In this document: in pieces, positions 40,636 to 46,838 of the stretch
Position numbering within the stretch: position 1 is the first letter of the stretch
Layout: each line of letters begins with the position of its first letter
DNA from: JAUMXJ01 sp041781135
GTDB taxonomy: Bacteria > Bacillota > Clostridia > Peptostreptococcales > Acidaminobacteraceae
Length of the DNA: 46,838 bases
Assembly (NCBI GenBank): GCA_041781135.1
Contig: JBHAZV010000005.1
Coordinates: forward strand, 1-46,838
Direction of reading: 5' to 3'
Notes under the pieces: generated by a model
The model's database searches: none
What the model saw: only the letters and a program-made list of their open reading frames with translations
What the model was told of the DNA's origin: nothing
Position numbers and translations under genes: made by a program

Positions 40636-41834
40636 AGCGCATATTAAAAACTTCAATATTTTTATTATTTTCTGCGCTGCTTGTCGGGTGCAGTATTTTT
40701 GGAGACAAAAACTGGGAAATGCTGCTGAAATCGGCTGAAAATACCGAAGTTGCCGTTGCAGTCATAGGTCAGGATGACGAGTATGTAAAATGGCTCGAAT
40801 CGTCATTTGCCGATTACCTTTTAGAAAAATATTCAGTGCGTCTGACTGTCAAGGAAACTTCATTTGAACAGCTGGAAACGCAGCTTTTAGAGGATAAGGT
40901 GCTCCACGACAGGGGAGAGGGGAATCCCGGCAGGTACGATCTTGTGATATTTTCTGGAAACGGGTTTTCATCGCTGAAAAACAATAAGTTGATATACGGT
41001 TCTTTTGCGGATAAGATACCTAATGTAAAGCTCCTTGATTTAAAATCAAATTCGTTTTTGTACAGAGAAAAACTTGCGAATGACGGATACTTTGTTCCAG
41101 TAGCTCGGAAAATGCTGACTTTGCTGTATAGTTCCGATATTTTTTATGAGAGTCCCCAGGATTACGAAGAACTTTTTGATACACTTTCCAGGCTGAAAGG
41201 CTATGCTACATACCCTGACCCTCGCACCACTTTGGAGGGCGAGGCATTTTTGCTTGGGATTGTATCGGAAAAGGTAGTAATGGACAGTTATGTACGCGGA
41301 GACAGAGATTTGGATAAGTTTGCTTTAGAGGTCAGAACTGCGCTGAGACCATTGGTAAGGCTGAGAGCGGGGCTTATGGATGCGGGGCTTAAATATCCGA
41401 CAAATATTGAGCAATTATTTACCGATGGAAAGACTTATTTTTCCATGAGCATGGATTATCTCAGAGTGGAAGATAAGGTAAAGAATTATGAATATCCGGA
41501 TACGACAAGTTCATTTGTGATGAGCCCTGTCGGAACTTATAATACCGTCAGCGTAATACCGTTTAATTCTGAGAATAAGTCGGGAGCGATGGTTGTGGTT
41601 TCCGCCCTGCTGGAACCGGAAGCGCAGGCGGGTCTTTTGAAGACCGGACTTATGACAGTTTATTACGGAGGTACTCCGGCAGAGAGCTTTGAAGCGCTCA
41701 AGCTTGTGAAAACGCATCGCTCGCTGCCGAGGTATACGTCTTATATAGATAGTGACGCCCCGGAATTTGACGATGAACTCAAAGAGATTATCATCAAGGT
41801 TTGGGAAGATATGATAATTGAGTCGCCGCAATGA
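40632..41834 (+). CDS. Lipoprotein resembling an ABC-transporter solute-binding protein
   Basis: This 400-residue product has a signal peptide with lipobox LVGC (Cys20). The body has a two-lobe binding-protein look: VAVAVIGQDDEYVKWLESSF then YDLVIFSGNGFSSLKN, a hinge-like YFVPVARKMLTLLYSSDIF, and FVMSPVGTYNTVSVIPF. It recalls the extracellular solute-binding family 1 (YnjB-like) loosely. No permease or ATPase gene is adjacent, so it is an orphan. ATG 40632 has GGGAGG and overlaps the whiA stop by four bases; its own stop overlaps dnaE by four. Ligand unknown. Confidence 0.7.
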   Translation: MKRILKTSIFLLFSALLVGCSIFGDKNWEMLLKSAENTEVAVAVIGQDDEYVKWLESSFADYLLEKYSVRLTVKETSFEQLETQLLEDKVLHDRGEGNPGRYDLVIFSGNGFSSLKNNKLIYGSFADKIPNVKLLDLKSNSFLYREKLANDGYFVPVARKMLTLLYSSDIFYESPQDYEELFDTLSRLKGYATYPDPRTTLEGEAFLLGIVSEKVVMDSYVRGDRDLDKFALEVRTALRPLVRLRAGLMDAGLKYPTNIEQLFTDGKTYFSMSMDYLRVEDKVKNYEYPDTTSSFVMSPVGTYNTVSVIPFNSENKSGAMVVVSALLEPEAQAGLLKTGLMTVYYGGTPAESFEALKLVKTHRSLPRYTSYIDSDAPEFDDELKEIIIKVWEDMIIESPQ

Positions 41835-44800
41835 AAACTTATAATAAAGATACAGATTTTGTGCATCTTCATCTGCACACTGAGTACAGCTTGCTTGACG
41901 GGTTCACCCGTACGGATAGGCTGTTTTCAGTTGTAAAAGAGCTTGGGATGAAAGCGGTTGCAATTACGGACCATGGCGTAATGTTTGGGTGTGTGGAATT
42001 TTACAAAAAGGCAAAGGCTCACGGAATAAAGGCTATAATCGGCTGTGAAGTGTATATCGCTCCACAGGGTATAGAAGTTCAGAGTAAGGAGCGCCATCAC
42101 TTGACATTGCTCGCAAAGAATGCGGAGGGCTATAAAAATTTATCCAAAATATGCACCGCGGGTTTTCTTCAGGGTTTTTATTACAAGCCGAGGGTCGATT
42201 ATGAAATACTGCGCAGGCATTCCGAGGGAATAATATGTCTTTCGGGCTGCAGGTTCGGACCTGTTGCACAGGCAATTTTAGAATCTGGCATAGCCGACGG
42301 AATGGAGGCGGCCGAAAAACTTCGCGATATATTCGGAGAGGATTTTTATCTGGAAATACAGGATCATGGCGAAGAAGAAGAACGCATTATAAACCGCGGT
42401 ATGCTTTATATCTCGGCGGGGCTTGATATTCCCGTAGTCGCCACTAATGATGTTCACTATATAGAAAAGAGCGATGCAGAGGCGCACGATGTACTTTTGT
42501 GCATTCAAACCAACAGAAAAGTTTCTGATGCCGACAGGATGCGATTTTCATCGGCGGAATTTTACCTGAAGAGTCCGAAGCAGATGGCGGAAATCTTTGC
42601 AGATTGCCCTCTGGCTATTGAAAATACAGTAAAAATTGCCGAAAAATGTGATTTCGAATTCGACTTTAACAGCATTCATCTGCCGAAATTTGCAAGGGAT
42701 GTAGATTTGCGCAAGGAGTGCGAGCGGGCGCTGTGCGCAAAAATTGCGGATGGCAGTTTGCCGCATGACGAATCTGTGCTGAAAAGCCGGATGGATTATG
42801 AGCTGGAAGTCATATATGGCATGGGTTATGCGGATTATATGCTGATTGTGAGCGATTTTATTGCGCAGGCGCGGCGTATGGGAATTGCAGTCGGTCCCGG
42901 AAGAGGTTCGGCAGGGGGTTCGCTCGTTGCGTATCTTTTGGAAATAACCGAGGTCGATCCGATAGAGCATAATCTCATTTTTGAGCGTTTTCTCAATCCT
43001 GAAAGGGTTTCGATGCCCGATATAGACGTCGATTTTGAAGATGAGCGCAGGGGAGAAGTTATAGAATATGTCAAAAGCCTTTATGGGGAAGAACGCGTTT
43101 CACATATAGTTACATTTGGTACGCTTGCGGCGAGGGCTGCGGTTCGCGATGTAGGCAGGGCGCTGGATTTGCCCGGTTATATCGTCGACAAAATAGCGCG
43201 AGAAATACCGCCTTCTATATCTATGACATTGGACAGAGCGCTTGAGGAAAATAAGACGCTGGAAAAAATTCTTGCCGAGGACGGGTCATATGCAAAATTA
43301 TATGATATTGCAAGAAAGTTAGAAGGCGTGCCGCGGCATGTTTCCACCCATGCGGCTGGTGTGCTGATGACAGCGCAGCCTGCGAGCGAGCTGTTGCCGC
43401 TGTACTTAAACAATTCCACTCAATATACTATGGGTGCGCTTGCGGATCTCGGGCTGCTTAAGATGGATTTTCTCGGTATAAGGACGCTTTCTGTTATAAA
43501 GCATGCTTCGGAGTTGGTAGAAGCTGCGGCGGGCGTCGCGCCAAAACTTGACGAGCAGCTGCCCGAAGTTTACAGTATGCTCCGCAGCGGCAACACCATA
43601 GGTCTGTTTCAACTTGAATCCACCGGTTTCAGAAAGTTTATCAAGAAGCTTGCGCCCGAAAAATTTGGTGATATTATCGCTGCGATTTCGCTTTACAGAC
43701 CTGGTCCCATGGCGAGCATACCGCGATATCTTGAAAATCGCGCTAAAGGCGGAAATTTCGGTTATTCGATACCGGAGCTGGCCCCGATTCTGGATGAGAC
43801 CTGTGGTGTTGTAGTGTACCAAGAGCAGGTAATGCGAATAGCACGCGAGCTTGCAGGGTATAGCTACGGTCGTTCGGATGTTCTGAGGAGCGCTATGGCA
43901 AAGAAAAAAAAGAGCGTTATGGAACAGGAGAAACCGGTATTTATTGACGGGCTCGTTTCCAAGGGCATCGATGCCGAGCTCGCGTCGGAACTGTTTGACG
44001 ATCTTGCGGATTTTGCCAAGTATGCATTTAATAAGACGCATGCGGTTGGATATTCAATAATAGCATATAGGTCGGCATATCTAAAGACGAAGCATCCGCT
44101 GGAATTTATGTCAAGCCTTTTGACGAGCGTAGTCGGGCAAAAGACGCTGCTTAAAAAATATTTGAATGAATGCAGGCGGCTTGGAATAAAGCTCCTTTCT
44201 CCTTGTATAAATCACAGCGGTGCATCGTTTTCTATAGAGGACGGTGCAATACGCTGGTCGCTGCTTGGTATAAAACATGTAGGCATTGGGATGGTCGAGG
44301 CTGTGGAGCGCGTCAGAAAGGACGGAAAATTTTTGGATTTTTTTGATTTTGTAGAGCGGATGCCAAATGGCGAGCTTAGAAAAAATCAGATGGAGGCGCT
44401 GATATTTGTCGGCGCGTTCGATTGCTTTGGCAATACGAGGACACAGCTCATCGGTCAGCAGGAGGCGATAGTAAGGCATATAGGCGAAAAAAAGAAGATT
44501 ACAGGCGAAAATCAGCTGAATTTTTTTGCTTCAAGTGATATACCGCGTCCGCCGCTTTATTTTGCAAAGGAGTTTGAAATAAAACAAAAGGCGGCTTATG
44601 AAAAAGAGTTCCTGGGCGTTTATTTGAGCGATCATCCTGTAACTCAGTTTTCGGAGCAGGCGGAGAGCTTAATATCCGTTACTCTCTCTGAGTTGTTTGA
44701 AAAGTATGAGGAGGATCCCGAATCCATAGACGGGCTGAAATATAGCGGCGTGCTTATGGTGACATCAAAACGCGAACAATATACCAAAAAAGGTGAAAAA

Positions 44801-45229
44801 ATGGCATTTTTGAGTTGCGAAGACAGCGAAGGCGCCATAGAGGTAGTAGCGTTTCCAAAAATATATTCGGGTTACAGGGATGAGGAATTCATTTATGTTA
44901 CCGGCGTTGTGCAGTCGTCCGAGGGCAGGGATCCGCAAATAAACGCGGCGCGTATAATCGATGTGAATTTTGCCATTTCGAAACTTGTTAAAAAAAGGAT
45001 ATTGAGGATTGAGTTTTCAATGAATGACAGAGAACGCTATATTGCAGTTAAAGAATTTTTTGCCAATCTTTTATCCGGCGATCGCGAGGAAACACGCAGT
45101 TTTAGCAGCTATCGAATTGTGCTTACAATGAAAGACAGCGGCAAGGCGACTGTGATTTCCGAATCGGCTGTTATTACTCCGGAGCAGCTTGAAGCGCTCG
45201 CGCAAATTACGAAGTACGCAATAATATAA
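41831..45229 (+). CDS. dnaE: DNA polymerase III alpha subunit (DnaE)
   Basis: This 1132-residue replicative polymerase subunit starts with a PHP domain (HLHLHTEYSLLDG). The palm follows with PGRGSAGGSLVAYLL (about 355) and the catalytic PDIDVDFED (about 396-404). Next come the fingers (RHVSTHAAGVL, KMDFLGIRTLSVI, SLYRPGPM), a helix-hairpin-helix region and an OB fold (about 970-1060). There is no inserted exonuclease domain, so this is DnaE1/DnaE3-like, not PolC. In PolC-bearing Bacillota such a DnaE extends primers; PolC is not in this window. The start overlaps the lipoprotein stop (ATGA). Confidence 0.97.
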   Translation: MKTYNKDTDFVHLHLHTEYSLLDGFTRTDRLFSVVKELGMKAVAITDHGVMFGCVEFYKKAKAHGIKAIIGCEVYIAPQGIEVQSKERHHLTLLAKNAEGYKNLSKICTAGFLQGFYYKPRVDYEILRRHSEGIICLSGCRFGPVAQAILESGIADGMEAAEKLRDIFGEDFYLEIQDHGEEEERIINRGMLYISAGLDIPVVATNDVHYIEKSDAEAHDVLLCIQTNRKVSDADRMRFSSAEFYLKSPKQMAEIFADCPLAIENTVKIAEKCDFEFDFNSIHLPKFARDVDLRKECERALCAKIADGSLPHDESVLKSRMDYELEVIYGMGYADYMLIVSDFIAQARRMGIAVGPGRGSAGGSLVAYLLEITEVDPIEHNLIFERFLNPERVSMPDIDVDFEDERRGEVIEYVKSLYGEERVSHIVTFGTLAARAAVRDVGRALDLPGYIVDKIAREIPPSISMTLDRALEENKTLEKILAEDGSYAKLYDIARKLEGVPRHVSTHAAGVLMTAQPASELLPLYLNNSTQYTMGALADLGLLKMDFLGIRTLSVIKHASELVEAAAGVAPKLDEQLPEVYSMLRSGNTIGLFQLESTGFRKFIKKLAPEKFGDIIAAISLYRPGPMASIPRYLENRAKGGNFGYSIPELAPILDETCGVVVYQEQVMRIARELAGYSYGRSDVLRSAMAKKKKSVMEQEKPVFIDGLVSKGIDAELASELFDDLADFAKYAFNKTHAVGYSIIAYRSAYLKTKHPLEFMSSLLTSVVGQKTLLKKYLNECRRLGIKLLSPCINHSGASFSIEDGAIRWSLLGIKHVGIGMVEAVERVRKDGKFLDFFDFVERMPNGELRKNQMEALIFVGAFDCFGNTRTQLIGQQEAIVRHIGEKKKITGENQLNFFASSDIPRPPLYFAKEFEIKQKAAYEKEFLGVYLSDHPVTQFSEQAESLISVTLSELFEKYEEDPESIDGLKYSGVLMVTSKREQYTKKGEKMAFLSCEDSEGAIEVVAFPKIYSGYRDEEFIYVTGVVQSSEGRDPQINAARIIDVNFAISKLVKKRILRIEFSMNDRERYIAVKEFFANLLSGDREETRSFSSYRIVLTMKDSGKATVISESAVITPEQLEALAQITKYAII

Positions 45230-45240
45230 TCGCAGGTCTA

Positions 45241-45269
45241 TTTACATTTATTTACATATATGGTATAAT
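45241..45269 (+). promoter_or_regulatory. Strong promoter of the pilus-type locus
   Basis: TTTACA (45241-45246), 17 bases, TATAAT (45264-45269). The predicted start near 45276 leaves a very short leader with AAGGAGGA. It begins a transcription unit separate from dnaE. Confidence 0.85.
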
Positions 45270-45289
45270 ATCCTCGAAAAGGAGGATTT

Positions 45290-45580
45290 ATGCACACGTT
45301 GGAATCGGCGATAGTTTTCCCAATAGTGTTTATCGTTGTCTGTGGCATGGTAATCGCTTATTTTGGCGTTACTGCAACGGCATATTTTGATCAGGAGGAC
45401 GGCGCGGCATTTTTGCTTAGCGCGCTTAAAAACAGCAGGCTTCGAGGTTATGAAACGCGCGTGGAATTAGCGGAGGTCGCGAGGCTTACGGGCACCGATC
45501 TCTGCTATGTCGGTCGCAGATCGGAATTTAGGATTTTCAAGCCGAGCAGAATTTTGTACGGTATTTTGTTTGGCAGGTAG
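45290..45580 (+). CDS. TadE-like pseudopilin
   Basis: This 96-residue protein begins MHTLESAIVFPIVFIVVCGM, a short basic/polar head, a Glu followed by a long hydrophobic helix, as in TadE-type minor pilins, where the Glu lies at +5 after processing. The rest is a small soluble domain with no motif I recognise. ATG 45290 has AAGGAGGA. The next gene, TadG-like, starts two bases after its stop. Together they suggest a Tad/Flp pilus or related secretion locus continuing beyond the window. Confidence 0.68.
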   Translation: MHTLESAIVFPIVFIVVCGMVIAYFGVTATAYFDQEDGAAFLLSALKNSRLRGYETRVELAEVARLTGTDLCYVGRRSEFRIFKPSRILYGILFGR

Positions 45581-45581
45581 T

Positions 45582-46838
45582 ATGGCAAAGAGGAAGGGTG
45601 CAATATCGATATTTCTTGTCTTGGTCCTGCCTGTGCTTATTATTTCGGTTGTAAAACTTTACGACGCCTTGTTTGTGAGGCAGAGAGAAGAAAAAGCGCT
45701 GAAGGTGGCATACGCCGTGAGCGAGGCTCGGCTCGGCGGGTATAATGAATATCTTAAAAAGGAATTCTCTTTGTTTGCACATCTTGAAACCGCCCCGCTT
45801 GAGGATTTTTTGTGCGAATACATGGATTTGAACGGGTTTGACTGCAATGCAGCAACAAAATCGATGAAGCTTTCCGATCCCAAAATATTTCGCGATACGG
45901 TGGTGCGTTCAGCTAAGGGGATGTTTGCAAAAGAAGCTGTGGATATGCTTCTCGAAAAAATCGGCATTATGAAATTAGTTGGGGAGCTAAACGGCAGACT
46001 CGAAAAAATAGAGAATTCTTTCGAAAAAATGGCTGAGCTGCTCAGCGTTCCTGCAAGCGTTCAAAAAATGGTTCGGACGAGCGGCAGGGGAGCTTTAAGG
46101 AATCTCATAAGCAGCGCACGAGAGAGTATTTATGAGAATAACTCGGAATTTCGCAAATTGAGTATGACTGTCAGGGCGGAAATAGAGAGTGCAGAGGCGC
46201 TCAAAGGCGATGTAGAGAAAACGTTGGGTGAAGCGGCAGCCAAGTACAACGAAAAAAAAGCCGAAATAGAAACATATATTGCCAGGATAGAATTGCTGCT
46301 TAACAGAGCGGATGAGCTTGCCCGGCGCTGCACTGAAATATCGGACGATATAGACGAAAAGCGAAAGAAGCTTGAAGAATTATTGTCGAATAATGGGGGT
46401 TCAGATAGTGGCGGAGAAACGGGCGCGGACGGAGCTTCGGGCAACATTGCAGACTCAGGTGCCGATACAGCTTCGGGCAATAATGTAGGCGCGGGCGCAG
46501 GCGGCGCCGGCAATGGTTTAGGCTCTGGCGATGGTTTGGATTCCGGTGACGGCGGCGCTGCGAACAGCGAAGCTGATTATGCAGAAATACAGCGTCTTAA
46601 GGAGGAAATAGCGCGCTTGGAGGAAGAGTACGAGCAATGCGACTCTGAATATTCTGATGTAATGGCGAAGTTAGACGAAGTGAAAAAGAACGGCGTGGCA
46701 TCGCCGGATGATGGAGATTTTGGCGGAATAATAAAGAAAATACGCAAACTGCTCAAAAAGATTTTTGATGCTTTTAAGGCAGTGGATGTAGATGGAAAGA
46801 AGCTTATGCCGCTGAGAGATTATACCCTTGAGCTTGGA
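45582..46838 (+). CDS. TadG/DUF5702-like pilus assembly protein, 3' end outside window
   Basis: The frame is open for 419 codons to the window end. It begins MAKRKGAISIFLVLVLPVLI, a cytoplasmic basic head and one membrane helix. KLYDALFVRQREEKALKVAY and RLGGYNEYLKKEFSLFAH follow, the pattern of DUF5702/TadG-like proteins in clostridial pilus loci. Residues ~130-265 form a long charged coiled coil, and ~270-335 a Gly/Ala/Asp/Ser-rich linker with repeated SG, GAG and SGDG units. Another coiled coil follows at ~340-375. The linker is unusually repetitive for this family. ATG 45582 has AGG six bases upstream. Function inferred from context. Confidence 0.7.
   Translation, partial: MAKRKGAISIFLVLVLPVLIISVVKLYDALFVRQREEKALKVAYAVSEARLGGYNEYLKKEFSLFAHLETAPLEDFLCEYMDLNGFDCNAATKSMKLSDPKIFRDTVVRSAKGMFAKEAVDMLLEKIGIMKLVGELNGRLEKIENSFEKMAELLSVPASVQKMVRTSGRGALRNLISSARESIYENNSEFRKLSMTVRAEIESAEALKGDVEKTLGEAAAKYNEKKAEIETYIARIELLLNRADELARRCTEISDDIDEKRKKLEELLSNNGGSDSGGETGADGASGNIADSGADTASGNNVGAGAGGAGNGLGSGDGLDSGDGGAANSEADYAEIQRLKEEIARLEEEYEQCDSEYSDVMAKLDEVKKNGVASPDDGDFGGIIKKIRKLLKKIFDAFKAVDVDGKKLMPLRDYTLELG

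Noticed and set aside
45270..45287. Hairpin ATCCTC/GAGGAT hiding the Shine-Dalgarno of the TadE-like gene
   Set aside because: The predicted transcription start (about 45276) lies after the left arm, so the RNA hairpin would not form.
1..46838. Mobile elements, CRISPR arrays, tRNA or rRNA genes
   Set aside because: I looked for transposase or integrase motifs, regularly spaced repeats, T-loop sequences and rRNA stretches and saw none. A tRNAscan-SE and CRISPR-finder run would settle it.

Overview
This window looks like chromosomal DNA of a low-to-medium GC, anaerobic, Clostridia-like member of the Bacillota. The signs are strong AGGAGG-type ribosome binding sites, frequent TTG and GTG starts, pyruvate:ferredoxin oxidoreductase and an FprA-type diiron flavoprotein, the rapZ-yvcK-whiA-dnaE gene order, a yybP-ykoY riboswitch and rho-independent terminators. 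I cannot name a genus. I found no prophage, insertion sequence, CRISPR array, tRNA or rRNA gene.

Layout. 1-6260 (minus): guaB, two paralogous lipoproteins, then guaA (its 3' end lies outside the window). 6294-9800 (minus): a XRE regulator with a ClpX-type zinc-finger miniprotein, then an iron alcohol dehydrogenase, an HD phosphohydrolase and ferritin. 9805-11937 (minus): a chemoreceptor. 12117-18247 (plus): fprA, a MATE transporter and nifJ. 18321-19906: a YjfB-like miniprotein, a DUF5714 protein and a flavodoxin under a near-perfect Fur box. 19907-20414: a gene-free stretch containing an apparent Fur-controlled small RNA. 20415-27679 (plus): a glycolipid glycosyltransferase, galE, a hypothetical protein, uracil permease, gltX, a GH18 protein and a membrane miniprotein. 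27735-28361 (minus): a membrane protein. 28512-31738 (plus): a bifunctional NAD(P)HX repair enzyme, a GH114-like lipoprotein, then a Mn2+ riboswitch with mntP. 31879-35019: an ABC half-transporter facing cardiolipin synthase. 35275-45229 (plus): a tightly packed, mostly overlapping run of an S1 protein, rapZ, yvcK, tnaA, whiA, a solute-binding lipoprotein and dnaE. 45290 to the end: the start of a Tad/Flp-type pilus locus.

How it fits together. The strongest signal is an iron-sparing circuit. The flavodoxin promoter carries an 18/19 match to the Fur box. About 600 bases downstream a second promoter (TTGATA-17-TATACT) has a 15/19 Fur box over its -35. It would drive a ~120-nt RNA with no credible ORF, several C-rich unpaired stretches and a clean intrinsic terminator, the design of FsrA, IsrR and RyhB. 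Read antiparallel, this RNA complements 20 contiguous bases of the nifJ leader, including the whole Shine-Dalgarno sequence, with three looped-out segments on the RNA side. Low iron would then induce flavodoxin and the RNA, and the RNA would block translation of the iron-sulphur-rich NifJ. This is inference from sequence, but it is directly testable.

Other points: yvcK has no ATG, GTG or TTG start before its conserved glycine-rich nucleotide-binding motif and appears to start at ATA. Tryptophanase sits inside the normally contiguous yvcK-whiA pair. Two secreted lipoproteins separate guaB from guaA.
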